Shown: positions 25,636 to 34,616, counted from the stretch's first letter. The stretch is 64,000 nucleotides of DNA from Candidatus Chloroploca mongolica (GCF_004762035.2 NZ_SIJK02000006.1:62001-126000); one strand, 5' to 3'. Numbers and translations are program-made. Notes: generated from the letters alone by a model not told the origin.

Positions 25636-25665
25636 AAAAAAGCGCCCAGTTTGCAACTGGACGCT
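25636..25665 (-). terminator. Intrinsic terminator of tRNA-Arg
   Basis: Read on the minus strand, an 11-bp stem (one G-U pair) with loop GCA is followed directly by six Ts (A-run at 25636-25641). It lies 12 bases after the encoded CCA of the tRNA. It shows what a conventional U-tract terminator looks like in this genome, also with a three-base loop. Confidence 0.85.
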
Positions 25666-25676
25666 TGACCTTCAAC

Positions 25677-25753
25677 TGGCGACCCCGGTGCGACTCGAAC
25701 GCACGGCCTTTTCCTCCGCAGGGAAACGCTCTAATCCACTGAGCTACGGGGTC
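25677..25753 (-). tRNA. tRNA-Arg (anticodon GCG), CCA encoded
   Basis: All arms fold: acceptor GACCCCG/CGGGGTC, D stem GCTC/GAGC, anticodon stem TTTCC/GGAAA around CTGCGGA, variable AGGCC, T arm GTGCG-TTCGAGT-CGCAC, discriminator G and an encoded CCA (25677-25679). The anticodon GCG reads CGC and CGU codons. The D-loop A20 identity base for Arg is present. Most bacteria use an inosine ACG anticodon for these codons, so GCG is less usual. Confidence 0.93.
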
Positions 25754-25815
25754 GTATTTGCACAACCAGCAAGAGTATACCACGCCTCTGGTGATTGTGC
25801 AAATACGGTAAATTC

Positions 25816-25844
25816 TTGACAGTGTGCCGTGCTCGTGGTACGAT
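25816..25844 (+). promoter_or_regulatory. Sigma-70-type promoter of dppD-dppF
   Basis: TTGACA (25816-25821) and TACGAT (25839-25844) are separated by 17 bases. It predicts a leader of about 130 bases before the ATG at 25985. Confidence 0.75.
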
Positions 25845-25901
25845 CCAGCAACACTAGATTTAGGCAAAACGAATGCGCCAGCACAGCTGCTCTCTCACGA
25901 T

Positions 25902-25949
25902 CCTGGCATGATCGCCAGGCGGTGGTAGGTCTTACCACCGTCTCTCTTT
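25902..25949 (+). promoter_or_regulatory. Two leader hairpins with a pyrimidine run (possible attenuator)
   Basis: Within the dppD leader, CCTGGC/GCCAGG (25902-25919) is followed at once by CGGTGGTA/TACCACCG around loop GGTCT (25920-25940), then TCTCTCTTT. The second stem plus pyrimidine run resembles a weak intrinsic terminator placed before the gene. No known riboswitch is recognised. Confidence 0.45.
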
Positions 25950-25984
25950 ATGTGCTACATCTGGATATCCAAGCGAGGATAGCG

Positions 25985-27001
25985 ATGGCCCCATTGCTTG
26001 AAGTTCGGAACCTAGAGACCCATTTCCATACTCAGGATGGGGTGGTCAAAGCGGTTGATGGTGTCTCGTTTCATGTCGATCGTGGCGAAACCCTCGGGAT
26101 CGTGGGTGAGTCGGGATGTGGCAAGAGTGTCACCTCGCTTTCGATTATGCGCCTTATTCCTTCGCCTCCAGGCAAGATTGCTGGGGGCCAGATTCTTTTT
26201 GACGGCGAGGATTTGCTGGCGCTGAGCGATGAGGAGATGCGCCATATCCGGGGCAATCGCATCGCGATGATTTTTCAAGATCCGATGACGTCACTCAATC
26301 CGGTGCTGACCATCGGGCGGCAGATCACCGAGTCGCTTGAATTGCATATGAGTCTCTCGCGCAAAGAGGCGTATAATCGAGCTGGTGAGTTGTTGCATAT
26401 GGTCGGCATCCCTAGTGCCTCCAAACGCCTCGATAATTATCCGCATCAGTTTTCGGGTGGGATGCGTCAGCGTGTGATGATCGCGATGGCCCTTTCGTGC
26501 AATCCCGAGTTGCTGATCGCCGATGAACCAACGACGGCCCTCGATGTGACCATTCAGGCCCAGATTCTTGAATTGATTAATCGCCTGCGGGAAGAACTCC
26601 AGACCGCTGTGTTGATGATTACCCACGACCTTGGGGTCGTTGCCGGGATGACCGACCGCGTGACGGTGATGTATGCGGGCAAGGTGGTGGAAGAGGGCAG
26701 CACAAGAGAGATTTTTGCGAATCCACGGATGCCCTATACGATTGGCCTGCTCCGCTCGATTCCACGGCTCGACGAAGAACGCGGCCACAAGCTCAATCCA
26801 ATTCGTGGGTTGCCGCCCAATCTGATCGACCTGCCCCCGATTTGTCCGTTTAGCCCTCGCTGTGACTATGTCGAGGAACGCTGCCTGACCCAGACACCCC
26901 CGCTGCGCAATGTTGCCCCCGATCATCGTGCGGCATGTCTTTTTGATATTTCGATGGAAACACCAATTCCTGAACTCAAACTTGAGGATCAGGGTGTGTG
27001 A
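25985..27001 (+). CDS. dppD: Peptide ABC transporter ATP-binding protein (DppD type)
   Basis: A 338-residue ABC ATPase. Walker [15 protein letters not shown]-loop [10 protein letters not shown], signature SGGMRQR, Walker [12 protein letters not shown] and the switch His in THDLGVV are intact. The C-terminal oligopeptide-type extension has CPFSPRCDY and further cysteines. GAGG precedes ATG 25985; the frame runs upstream only through the leader. It pairs with the DppF-type gene 66 bases downstream. No permease or binding protein is adjacent, so the pair must energise permeases encoded elsewhere. Confidence 0.95.
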   Translation: MAPLLEVRNLETHFHTQDGVVKAVDGVSFHVDRGETLGIVGESGCGKSVTSLSIMRLIPSPPGKIAGGQILFDGEDLLALSDEEMRHIRGNRIAMIFQDPMTSLNPVLTIGRQITESLELHMSLSRKEAYNRAGELLHMVGIPSASKRLDNYPHQFSGGMRQRVMIAMALSCNPELLIADEPTTALDVTIQAQILELINRLREELQTAVLMITHDLGVVAGMTDRVTVMYAGKVVEEGSTREIFANPRMPYTIGLLRSIPRLDEERGHKLNPIRGLPPNLIDLPPICPFSPRCDYVEERCLTQTPPLRNVAPDHRAACLFDISMETPIPELKLEDQGV

Positions 27002-27067
27002 CGAGTCTGTGAACGAAGGTTTGCAGGCGATCATTGACAGTTGCTCTAGAGTGAAAGAAGACCGCGC

Positions 27068-28171
27068 ATGACAGTTTCTGCCTATGACAGCACCAGTGGC
27101 GAAAATCTGATTGAGGTGAAGGATCTGAAGATGCATTTCCCCGTGACGCGTGGGATCATCTTCCAGCGTCGCGTTGGTACGGTCAAGGCAGTTGATGGCC
27201 TGAGTTTTACGATCAAGCGCGGTGAGACGCTCGGGCTTGTGGGTGAGTCAGGGTGTGGCAAAAGTACGACCGGGCGCGCTATTCTGCAACTCTATCGGCC
27301 TACCGAGGGCGAGGTGCGCTTTCAGGGTACCGACCTGACGGCGATCCGCGGTGATGAACTGCGCAAGATGCGCCGTAAGGTGCAGATGATCTTTCAAGAT
27401 CCGTATGCCTCACTCAATCCGCGTATGACCGTGGGCGATATTATTGGTGAGCCAATTCGGGTTCACAAGCTCCGTGAGGGGCGAGCCGTCCGCGAACGTA
27501 TCGAGGAGTTACTTGGTCTGGTTGGGCTCAATCCGGCCTTCGCTAGTCGCTATCCCCACGAGTTCTCGGGCGGTCAGCGTCAGCGGATTGGTATTGCCCG
27601 CGCTCTGGCTGTCGAACCTGAGTTTGTGGTCTGCGATGAGCCAGTCTCGGCGCTCGATGTCTCGATCCAGGCCCAGGTGGTGAACTTGCTCGAGGAGTTG
27701 CAGGATAAGCTCGGGCTGACCTATCTCTTCATTGCCCACGATCTGAGTGTGGTTAAGCATATTTCGGATCGCGTGGCTGTGATGTACCTCGGCAAGATGG
27801 TGGAACTCGCTGAAGGCTCGAAACTCTATAGTATGCCGTTACATCCCTATTCCCAGGCGCTGCTTTCGGCAGTACCAATTCCTGACCCAAGGGTGGAACA
27901 ACAGCGCCGCCGCATTATTCTGCAAGGCGATGTGCCGAGCCCCCTCAATCCGCCGTCTGGGTGCCATTTCCATACGCGCTGCCCGATTGCGATTCAAAAG
28001 TGCCAAGAGGAAGAACCTCCTTTTGTTGATTATGGCGATGGTCATTTTGCTGCTTGCTGGCGGGCGCGTGAGTCTGGTGAGTTGATGCCAGCCGTGGCGC
28101 GTCAGCAGGCCGAAGAACTGGCCGCTCGCATTCACGCCGATATTATGAAGGTGAAGGGTGCAGCAGATTAG
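27068..28171 (+). CDS. dppF: Peptide ABC transporter ATP-binding protein (DppF type)
   Basis: A 367-residue ABC ATPase partner of the preceding gene. Walker [15 protein letters not shown]-loop [14 protein letters not shown], signature SGGQRQR, Walker [13 protein letters not shown] and the His in AHDLSVV are present; the C-terminal extension contains [10 protein letters not shown]. Its [10 protein letters not shown] motif is diagnostic for DppF/OppF. The stop is two bases before the methyltransferase start, suggesting one transcript. Confidence 0.95.
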   Translation: MTVSAYDSTSGENLIEVKDLKMHFPVTRGIIFQRRVGTVKAVDGLSFTIKRGETLGLVGESGCGKSTTGRAILQLYRPTEGEVRFQGTDLTAIRGDELRKMRRKVQMIFQDPYASLNPRMTVGDIIGEPIRVHKLREGRAVRERIEELLGLVGLNPAFASRYPHEFSGGQRQRIGIARALAVEPEFVVCDEPVSALDVSIQAQVVNLLEELQDKLGLTYLFIAHDLSVVKHISDRVAVMYLGKMVELAEGSKLYSMPLHPYSQALLSAVPIPDPRVEQQRRRIILQGDVPSPLNPPSGCHFHTRCPIAIQKCQEEEPPFVDYGDGHFAACWRARESGELMPAVARQQAEELAARIHADIMKVKGAAD

Positions 28172-28173
28172 CT

Positions 28174-29376
28174 GTGGATCTCGCGACGTTTTCCTGGCTG
28201 CTGACCAGCACAGGCCAGGCCGTGCTGGCTGAATTGACACCACGCCTGACCAGTGAGGCGACTGTGTTGCCCGAACTTGAGCGGCTGCGCCGCCTCTGCA
28301 CGCCTGAGCAGGCTCGTGCAGTAGTCGAGACGGTGCAGTTGCGTCAGCGTGCGCGTGCCAAGTTCCCTCAGGCTGAACGGCTCTATTTTACCCGTGAGGC
28401 CCTTGAACAGGCGAGTGCCGCCTCTGTCGCGGCTCATCGTGCAACCCGCCTGGGTAGGTATCGCCAGGTTGCGGATCTCTGCTGTGGCATCGGGGCTGAT
28501 GCGCTGGCCCTGGCAACGGTCGGGGCCATGGTTACGGCGGTTGACCGCGATCCTCTGCGGGTCGCGATGTGCCAGGCCAATGCCGAGGCGCTCGGTTTCG
28601 GCGCACAGGTTTCGGCGCGGGTGGGCGATCTGCTTGCAAGCCCGCCCCCGGACGCCGAGGCGCTCTTTTGTGACCCCGGACGCCGCCGCGGTGACCGGCG
28701 CCTCAAAGATGTCGATGCCTACGAGCCGCCCCTGAACCATGTGCTCGGCTGGCAGGTCGTCACCCCAGCGCTGGCAATCAAACTGGCCCCGGGGGTTCCA
28801 CGTGAGGCCTTGCCCGGTGACGCCGAAGTTGAACTGGTCTCACTTGATGGCGAATTGAAAGAGACGACGCTCTGGTGTGGCCCGCTGGTCTCCACCCGCC
28901 GCCGAGCAACGGTACTGCATCACCTCGATGCAACGGGCGGCTATCAGGTTGTAACACGCAGCACCGAGCATCCCTCGCCGCCTCCAGGTCACCGTCTCAC
29001 TCCACCTGCGGCCTGGCTCTATGAGCCTGATCCAGCGATTATTCGCGCAGGCATGGTGACCAATCTTGCCGTTGAGCTTGATGCCGCGCAACTTGACCCC
29101 CAGATTGCGTATTTGACCGCGCCTGTCCATACGCCAACCCCGCTAGCCCGTGCCTGGCGCATTCTTGCCTGGCTCCCGTTTCAGCTCAAAGCCTTGCGAG
29201 CCCGTCTGCGTACGTTCGACGCCGGTGAAGTGACGGTCAAAAAACGCGGTTCACCGCTCGACACCGACCAGCTAGCCCGTCAGTTGCGGGGCCCAGGCCA
29301 ACGGGCACTTGTTGTTGTGCTTACCAGAGTCGCCGGACGTCCGGCGGCGATCATATGCGATCCGCTTCAAGTTTGA
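28174..29376 (+). CDS. Class I SAM methyltransferase with THUMP-like C-terminal domain
   Basis: A 400-residue protein. An N-terminal helical region is followed by a SAM-binding Rossmann fold (VADLCCGIGADALALA, then AVDRD and a FCDPGRR acidic/Pro motif at the usual N/DPP-like position) and a C-terminal THUMP-like domain (about 310-400, ending VVLTRVAGRPAAIICDP). The family is found widely in Actinobacteria and Chloroflexi; an RNA or nucleic-acid substrate is likely but unproven. GTG 28174 lies two bases after the dppF stop, without a strong RBS, consistent with coupling. Confidence 0.82.
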   Translation: MDLATFSWLLTSTGQAVLAELTPRLTSEATVLPELERLRRLCTPEQARAVVETVQLRQRARAKFPQAERLYFTREALEQASAASVAAHRATRLGRYRQVADLCCGIGADALALATVGAMVTAVDRDPLRVAMCQANAEALGFGAQVSARVGDLLASPPPDAEALFCDPGRRRGDRRLKDVDAYEPPLNHVLGWQVVTPALAIKLAPGVPREALPGDAEVELVSLDGELKETTLWCGPLVSTRRRATVLHHLDATGGYQVVTRSTEHPSPPPGHRLTPPAAWLYEPDPAIIRAGMVTNLAVELDAAQLDPQIAYLTAPVHTPTPLARAWRILAWLPFQLKALRARLRTFDAGEVTVKKRGSPLDTDQLARQLRGPGQRALVVVLTRVAGRPAAIICDPLQV

Positions 29377-29396
29377 AGATGTTGTAGGAGTAGACC

Positions 29397-30317
29397 ATGC
29401 CAGCCAACCGCTTTGCGTTTTTCAATGGTGCCATTGTCCCGATTGAAGAGGCTCAGATCAGTGTGATGACCAATACGTTCAACTACGGGACGGGATGTTT
29501 TGAGGGGATTCGTGGGTACTGGGTACCCGAGCAAGAGCAGTTGTATGTCTTTCAGTTGCGCGCCCATATGGAACGACTGCATCGTTCGAGCCGCATTCTC
29601 TATATGAAGTTGGCCTATAGTGTTGATGAGTTGTGTGACATTGCCGTGGAACTGCTGCGGCGCGAGGGCTTTCGCGAGGATGTCTACATCCGACCACTTG
29701 TCTACAAGAGCGATCCGGCGATTGCGGTGCAGATGAATGGGTTGACTGACGCCTTTACGATGTTTGCCCTTGGCTTTGGCCAGTATATGGCCGGCGACTC
29801 GGTACGTGCCTGTGTCTCGTCGTGGCGACGCATTGATGACAATATCATCCCTTCACGCGCCAAAGCGTGCGGAGCCTACATCAACTCGGCGCTGGCCAAG
29901 ACCGAGGCGCTCTTGAATGGGTACGATGAGGCGATTGTCTTGGGCAGTGACGGCCACGTTTCCGAAGCAAGTGCGGCAAACCTCTTTATCGTGCGCGACG
30001 GCAAACTGATCACCCCGCCGCTGTATAGCGACGTGCTCGAAGGCATCACGCGCCAGGTCGTGGTCGAACTGGCCCGCGAGCACCTCGGCGTGCCGGTCAT
30101 TGAGCGTGCCATTGACCGCACCGAACTCTACGTTGCCGACGAGGCCTTCTTCTGTGGTACCGGGGCCGAACTGAAACCAATCGTTGAAATTGACCACCGT
30201 ACCGTTGGTGACGGCAAGGTTGGCCCGATCTCTGGCTTGTTGGTACGTCTCTATGCCGATCTTGTGCGCGCACGGCTCACCACCTATCGCCGCTGGTGTA
30301 CCCCGATCTATGCCTAA
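29397..30317 (+). CDS. ilvE: Branched-chain amino acid aminotransferase
   Basis: A 306-residue fold-type IV PLP enzyme. The start FAFFNGAIVPIEEAQISVMTN, FEGIRGYW, the region with the PLP Lys (SRAKACGAYINSALAKTEAL) and the phosphate-binding SEASAANLF are all typical of IlvE. It transaminates the 2-oxo acids of Leu, Ile and Val with glutamate. GTAGGAG precedes ATG 29397. It is followed by a 20-bp hairpin and converges with ssb. Confidence 0.95.
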   Translation: MPANRFAFFNGAIVPIEEAQISVMTNTFNYGTGCFEGIRGYWVPEQEQLYVFQLRAHMERLHRSSRILYMKLAYSVDELCDIAVELLRREGFREDVYIRPLVYKSDPAIAVQMNGLTDAFTMFALGFGQYMAGDSVRACVSSWRRIDDNIIPSRAKACGAYINSALAKTEALLNGYDEAIVLGSDGHVSEASAANLFIVRDGKLITPPLYSDVLEGITRQVVVELAREHLGVPVIERAIDRTELYVADEAFFCGTGAELKPIVEIDHRTVGDGKVGPISGLLVRLYADLVRARLTTYRRWCTPIYA

Positions 30318-30344
30318 GCCTTCCGGCTAACCTGAGGCACTGCG

Positions 30345-30387
30345 AAGGGCTCCCATACGTCAGCTATGCTGACGTATGGGAGCCCTT
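30345..30387. terminator. 20-bp perfect hairpin with TAT triloop between ilvE and ssb
   Basis: Arms 30345-30364 and 30368-30387, core GTCAGC-TAT-GCTGAC; TGC/GCA extends the stem past a bulge. It lies between convergent genes, placed as a bidirectional terminator. Confidence 0.8.
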
Positions 30388-30403
30388 GCAAGAAAACGTA
30401 ACC

Positions 30404-30937
30404 CTAGAAGGGAATATCCTCGTCATTTTCGATTGGCTGGGGCTGGTTCCGCGCAATGCTGCGGCTAGGCGCTGACCGACTGCCATTCGATGTCGCAGCC
30501 GCCGGAGTTCGCCGTGGTGGCGCTTCGGCAGGTGGGGGCGGTGCTTCCTCAAACTGCTCGGCATCACCAAAATGCTCGTCACCTGCAGGCATGCCGCGTT
30601 CACCACGCGTCGAGAGCATAATCATATCCTGTGCAATCACCTCGGTGATGTAGCGGTCTTGATTGTCACGATCAACCCACTTGCGCGTTTGCAAACGGCC
30701 CTCGATGTAGACCCGTGAGCCTTTGGTCAGGTACTGGTTGCAGATCTCACCTAGTTTGTCCCACGCAACCACACGGAACCATTCGGTGTCTTCGTGAGCA
30801 CCACCTTCGCGGTCTTTCCAGGTGCGGTTGCTCGCCACCCGAAAGTTGGTGACGGCACTTCCCTGAGCGGTGTAGCGCATCTCAGGGTCTGCGCCAAGAT
30901 GTCCCGTAAACTGTACTTTGTTCAGATCCTTTGCCAT
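30404..30937 (-). CDS. ssb: Single-stranded DNA-binding protein
   Basis: A 177-residue SSB. The OB fold occupies about residues 1-112 (MAKDLNKVQFTGHLGADPEMRY, WFRVVAWDKLGE, KGSRVYIEGRLQTRKW), followed by a disordered Pro/Ala/Ser-rich linker and the acidic tip DEDIPF that recruits repair and replication partners. The frame starts at 31024, but GAGGAGG before ATG 30937 fixes the start. A strong promoter lies at 31015-31043, divergent to the prenyltransferase gene. Confidence 0.97.
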   Translation of the reverse strand: MAKDLNKVQFTGHLGADPEMRYTAQGSAVTNFRVASNRTWKDREGGAHEDTEWFRVVAWDKLGEICNQYLTKGSRVYIEGRLQTRKWVDRDNQDRYITEVIAQDMIMLSTRGERGMPAGDEHFGDAEQFEEAPPPPAEAPPRRTPAAATSNGSRSAPSRSIARNQPQPIENDEDIPF

Positions 30938-31014
30938 GATGGCTTCCTCCTCGTTGTCTTGTGTTAGCCTTGTCCGCCGTAATGAATACCGAGCAGAACT
31001 GAACTTATGTGCTG

Positions 31015-31043
31015 ATTTTACCACGGTTATCCTGGTTTGTCAA
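31015..31043 (-). promoter_or_regulatory. Sigma-70-type promoter of ssb
   Basis: On the minus strand, TTGACA (31038-31043) and TAAAAT (31015-31020) are separated by exactly 17 bases. The -35 lies just 12 bases from the divergent prenyltransferase start. Confidence 0.8.
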
Positions 31044-31054
31044 GTGAAGGTGTG

Positions 31055-32074
31055 ATGAATTTCAAGCCTTGGCTGGATGATATCTATCGTTTTGTGCGTT
31101 TTTCGGCGAGCGGCGCAACGATGGTGCTGCCGGTGCTCGGGGCGGTCAGTGTTGAGCCGCGGTTGTCACCTGGTGCGATGATAAAGCTTGTAGGTATGGG
31201 GGCGGCTTTTCATATCTTTGCATATGTGCATAACGATCTGTGTGATCGCGAGCTTGATCGCACCCAGCCGCTGCGTGCCGACTATCCGTTGATCCAGGGG
31301 CGCATTTCGCCGCCCCAGGCCGGGGCAGTCGCCATCCTTGCGGTGCCCGCAGCGTTTGCATTGCAAACCACGGGTATGGTATCAACCACACCGCTGCGAC
31401 CTGCTCGGCTTGCCCTCGGGTTGGCTGTGCTGGCGCTAGGAGCCTATAATCACTGGGGGAAGCGGGCGTGTTGGCCGATCCTCACCGATCTTATCCAGGC
31501 CCTCGGCTGGACGGCCCTGCTTGCGGCTGGGGCGCTGCAACGCGGCAAGCCCACCCGTCTCACGGCCCTGCTTGCCCTCTACGAGAGCCTCGTGATCATG
31601 CTGGTCAATGGTGTCCACGGTGCGCTGCGCGATCTTGCCAATGACCGCGACCGTGGGGCGCATACGACGGCGATCATGTTTGGTGCAACCGTAGATACCC
31701 ATGGTAATATAGAAGTTCCTTTGTTGATGAAAATATATGCTCTGAGTCTGCAAACATGCTTGCTAAGCCTGCCTCTCTGGGGGGCCTCTACCAACCAGAT
31801 GGCGCTGACCCCAGCAGCCCAACGTGTGGCCCTTGGTACGGTGAGGCTTACTGCGCTGCTCACCGCTGCACTGCTTGGACAAGGGCTGCGCGGCAAACTC
31901 AGACCCGTTGATCTTGGCATGCTCCATCTGATCCTGTTGCTCTCGATGCCCATCGCCCTCGTTAGTCCCGGTATGGCGCCGACAAGCCGGGGGCTTTTGC
32001 TCACCGTTCATCTTGTGCCGCTGCTTGCCAACGGGATGACATGGCAAGCGTTGCAGCGCCTTGGGCGGCGTTAA
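31055..32074 (+). CDS. UbiA-like prenyltransferase (third paralogue, acceptor unknown)
   Basis: A 339-residue polytopic membrane protein. The first motif, NDLCDRELDRTQPLRADYPL, fits the NDxxDxxxD prenyl-diphosphate site, and the second, LRDLANDRDRGAHTTAIMFG, fits the second Asp-rich site of UbiA enzymes. About eight helices are predicted. It is more diverged than the two paralogues at 2859-4681 and shows no signature of MenA, UbiA, BchG or CtaB. ATG 31055 follows GAAGGTGTG; GTG 31052 is possible. It stands alone, divergent from ssb. Confidence 0.75.
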   Translation: MNFKPWLDDIYRFVRFSASGATMVLPVLGAVSVEPRLSPGAMIKLVGMGAAFHIFAYVHNDLCDRELDRTQPLRADYPLIQGRISPPQAGAVAILAVPAAFALQTTGMVSTTPLRPARLALGLAVLALGAYNHWGKRACWPILTDLIQALGWTALLAAGALQRGKPTRLTALLALYESLVIMLVNGVHGALRDLANDRDRGAHTTAIMFGATVDTHGNIEVPLLMKIYALSLQTCLLSLPLWGASTNQMALTPAAQRVALGTVRLTALLTAALLGQGLRGKLRPVDLGMLHLILLLSMPIALVSPGMAPTSRGLLLTVHLVPLLANGMTWQALQRLGRR

Positions 32075-32097
32075 ATCCTGTGGCAACGTTAGGCCTT

Positions 32098-32140
32098 CGG
32101 CTGAGGATTTGCGGGCCATAGGCCCGCAAGCCCTCAGCCG
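32098..32140. terminator. Two-part 18-bp hairpin with ATA triloop
   Basis: Nine pairs around GCGGGCC-ATA-GGCCCGC, a 2x2 internal loop, then nine outer pairs (CGGCTGAGG/CCTCAGCCG). It lies 24 bases after the prenyltransferase stop and before the phoU promoter region, fitting a terminator. Confidence 0.75.
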
Positions 32141-32249
32141 GTAATCAGACCTCTCTCTTTTGTGACCGAATCTCTCGTTGCACTGAAGCGATCTGATCGG
32201 GTAAACTGAGCAAAGAAGAGAGCTGAGCAGTTACACGAGGAGGTGTATG

Positions 32250-32906
32250 ATGCGCGTGCGTGATCATTTTGATGCCGAACTTGCTTCGTTGCGGCACCAG
32301 GTGCAAGATCTTGGTGTCCAGACGAATATCGCAATTGAACGTGCGTTGACGGCGCTGACAAATCAGGATCGTGAACTGGCACAAGAAGTTCAACAAGATG
32401 ATCGCCTGATCAATACGGCCCAGCGTGCCCTGGAAGATCATGCCATCGCCCTGGTTGCCTTGCAACAGCCCGTCGCACGCGATCTGCGGAGCATCCTGAG
32501 CATTATCGCCATCGGGAGTGAACTCGAGCGGATCGGCGATTATGCCAAAGGGATTGCCCGCATGGTGCTTGGGGGCGAGGAAGCCGAGCCACTTGAGCCA
32601 CCAGCCGATCTGATGCAACTTGCCACGATGGTACAGGGTGTTTTTGGGCGTGCGCTTGATGTCATCAGTAACGGCGATTTCGCGGCGGCCCAGGCGCTGG
32701 CTGCTGAAGAGGCCGAAGTCGATCTGCTCTATCGACAGGTGAAGCATACCCTGGCCCACAGTCTGGCAAGCCATCCCAATCCTGCCCGGGCGGCCGATTT
32801 CTTGTTGATCGCGCATAAACTTGAACGGATTGGCGATCGCTCAACCAATATTGCCGAGCGGGTGGTCTATTGGCTGAATGCCCAGGTTGTTGAACTGAAC
32901 CCGTGA
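32250..32906 (+). CDS. phoU: Phosphate-signalling complex protein PhoU
   Basis: A 218-residue all-helical cytoplasmic protein with the two PhoU repeats; each has the metal-binding E/DxxxD pattern (GSELERIGDYAKGIA and AHKLERIGDRSTNIAERV). PhoU restrains the Pst transporter and PhoR kinase when phosphate is sufficient. AGGAGG precedes two adjacent ATGs; 32250 has the better spacing, 32247 is possible. No pst genes are adjacent. Its stop overlaps the GTG of the nucleotidyltransferase gene. Confidence 0.93.
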   Translation: MRVRDHFDAELASLRHQVQDLGVQTNIAIERALTALTNQDRELAQEVQQDDRLINTAQRALEDHAIALVALQQPVARDLRSILSIIAIGSELERIGDYAKGIARMVLGGEEAEPLEPPADLMQLATMVQGVFGRALDVISNGDFAAAQALAAEEAEVDLLYRQVKHTLAHSLASHPNPARAADFLLIAHKLERIGDRSTNIAERVVYWLNAQVVELNP

Positions 32907-33487
32907 TCTATGGGGTTCTGCTGGCCGCCGGTCAGTCGCGCCGAATGGGGTCGCCCAAGCCGTTGCTGATCTGGCAGGGGCAGCCGTTGGTACGCCACGT
33001 TGCCACGGTTGCCCTCGCCAGTCGCCTCGCCGGGTTGACGGTGGTGCTGGGGGCCGAGGCCACGTCCGTAGGGCTGGCCCTCGGCGAGATGCGCAGCCGG
33101 GTGCATGTTGTGGAGTGCGCCGCCTTTGCAACTGGACAGGCGGCTTCGCTCATCTGTGGGCTGGCAAGTTTGCCCACCGATGCAATCGCAGCGGTGATCC
33201 TGCTCGTTGACCAACCCTTCGTCACGCCAGGGCTCATCAATCAATTGATGACCACATTTGCCGCGCACCCCGAAGCTCACGCCATTGTGCCGCGTTACCA
33301 GGGCCAGCAGGGTAATCCTGTCTTGCTTGCCGCCGCGCTCTTTCCAACGGTCGCAACCCTTGAAGGTGATACGGGCGCACGCGTCCTGTTACGCAATCCA
33401 ACCACACACGTCCACTGGCTTGAGGTGGCTGATCCTGCGGTCTGCGTTGATCTTGATACCCCCGAGAGCTATCAAGCTTTTTGCTAG
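32903..33487 (+). CDS. MobA/MocA-like nucleotidyltransferase
   Basis: A 194-residue NTP-transferase-3 protein. The N-terminal nucleotide-binding loop LLAAGQSRRMGSPKPLL and the metal-binding region VILLVDQPFVTPGLI identify the family, which includes molybdenum cofactor cytidylyltransferase (MocA). The C-terminal GDTGARVLL motif matches the MocA subgroup better than MobA. The GTG start overlaps the phoU stop (GTGA). No molybdoenzyme gene is nearby, so cofactor specificity is inference. Confidence 0.82.
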   Translation: MIYGVLLAAGQSRRMGSPKPLLIWQGQPLVRHVATVALASRLAGLTVVLGAEATSVGLALGEMRSRVHVVECAAFATGQAASLICGLASLPTDAIAAVILLVDQPFVTPGLINQLMTTFAAHPEAHAIVPRYQGQQGNPVLLAAALFPTVATLEGDTGARVLLRNPTTHVHWLEVADPAVCVDLDTPESYQAFC

Positions 33488-33507
33488 GGCTAATGCCCTG
33501 AAACCCA

Positions 33508-33564
33508 ATGGTTCTTCTGCCACAAAACCCCAGCATTGCTGGGGTTTTGTGGCAGAAGAACCAT
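33508..33564. terminator. 27-bp perfect hairpin with ATT triloop between convergent genes
   Basis: Arms 33508-33534 and 33538-33564, core ACCCCAGC-ATT-GCTGGGGT. The GC core is flanked by A4/T4, so on either strand the core hairpin is followed by a short T-run that is itself paired further out. It lies between the nucleotidyltransferase gene and the ferredoxin gene, both 3' ends. Confidence 0.8.
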
Positions 33565-33587
33565 ATGTGCTTGGGGGAGGAACCAAC

Positions 33588-33824
33588 TCAGGCACCAAAG
33601 AAGGTGCGGTTCTTCTCGATATAGCTCTTCCACTGCTCAGGCACCGAGTCGTCAGCAAAAATAGCCTCAACTGGGCATTCTGGCTCGCAGGCGCCACAGT
33701 CAATGCACTCGTCAGGGTTGATGTAGTACTGATCTTCGCCCTCGTAAATGCAATCAACTGGACAAACGGCTACGCACGACGCGTCTTTGGTTCCAATGCA
33801 GGGTTCGACAATAATGTACGGCAC
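33588..33824 (-). CDS. Seven-iron-type (3Fe-4S/4Fe-4S) ferredoxin
   Basis: A 78-residue soluble electron carrier. The cysteine pattern [19 protein letters not shown] followed by [16 protein letters not shown] matches Thermus/Mycobacterium-type ferredoxins, in which the longer first spacing gives a 3Fe-4S or second 4Fe-4S cluster. The frame begins five codons earlier, but GTG 33824 is correctly spaced after AGGAG and gives the usual start [16 protein letters not shown] box lies upstream near 33880. Redox partners are not indicated by neighbours. Confidence 0.93.
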   Translation of the reverse strand: MPYIIVEPCIGTKDASCVAVCPVDCIYEGEDQYYINPDECIDCGACEPECPVEAIFADDSVPEQWKSYIEKNRTFFGA

Positions 33825-33946
33825 AGGCTTGCTCCTCATTAGCTCAAACTGAAGAAAGAGTTGTTCGTAGACAGATTACTATAAGGCCTATGCCCTCGTC
33901 TACCACTAAAGTCTCATAACTCCACAAACCTTTCGTATCGCAAACT

Positions 33947-34603
33947 TTATTCTTCGATCACGCGTGCCAGGCCCTCGGGGTCAAGCACGATGACGCGCCC
34001 GCGTTCGAGCCGTACCATGCCCTCTTCGGCCAGCCGGCGCAGCGCCCGTCCCGCGATTTCGCGTACGGTTCCAGCACGTTCGGCCAGTTCTTGATGGGTC
34101 AATTCCGCCGCACCACTACCCGCTTCGGCTAGCAGTTGTCGTGCCATCCGCGCCCGTACCGAACGAAAGGCCAGGTCTTCAACGAGGGTGACAAGTTCAC
34201 GCAATTGCCCAGCCATCGCGTTGAGCGCCGCCAGGGCAAAATCGGGATGCTGGCGGATCAGGGCAATCAGGTCTTCACGTGGCAAAAGCAGGCAGACCAC
34301 CGGACTCATCGCCCGGGCCGAACTCGGGTTGGGGTTGCCATCAAAGAGCGGCACGGCGTTAAAATGTTCTCCAGGGCCAACCATCGCCAGTACCTGCTCA
34401 CGCCCATCAGCCGCCATGCACGAGAGCCGCACGCGCCCACGCTGCACAAAGAAGAGACCAGGCGGTTGCTCACCTTCCTGGAGGATCTGCTGTCCCGGGC
34501 GAAAACTTGAACGATGCATGCGACGGGCCGTATCGGCAAGCGTTCGGTCATCGAGCAAGGCAAGGAGCGGAATGGCTCGCAACTCATCAATCGTCATGGT
34601 CAT
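33947..34603 (-). CDS. Crp/Fnr-family transcriptional regulator
   Basis: A 218-residue regulator. The cNMP-binding fold (about residues 5-120) includes FRPGQQILQEGEQPPGLFFVQRG-like strands and the loop PGEHFNAVPLFDG; a long helix follows, then a winged HTH (LTHQELAERAGTVREIAGRALRRL). It lacks the N-terminal Cys cluster of FNR and the clear cAMP Arg-Ser pair of Crp, so the ligand is unknown. It is divergent from the hydrolase-MscS pair and may regulate it. Confidence 0.92.
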   Translation of the reverse strand: MTMTIDELRAIPLLALLDDRTLADTARRMHRSSFRPGQQILQEGEQPPGLFFVQRGRVRLSCMAADGREQVLAMVGPGEHFNAVPLFDGNPNPSSARAMSPVVCLLLPREDLIALIRQHPDFALAALNAMAGQLRELVTLVEDLAFRSVRARMARQLLAEAGSGAAELTHQELAERAGTVREIAGRALRRLAEEGMVRLERGRVIVLDPEGLARVIEE

Positions 34604-34616
34604 ACTGCGCTTCGGC

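Noticed and set aside
25829-25984. 52-codon N-terminal extension of DppD
   Set aside because: The region is the promoter and hairpin leader; the ABC domain starts at ATG 25985.
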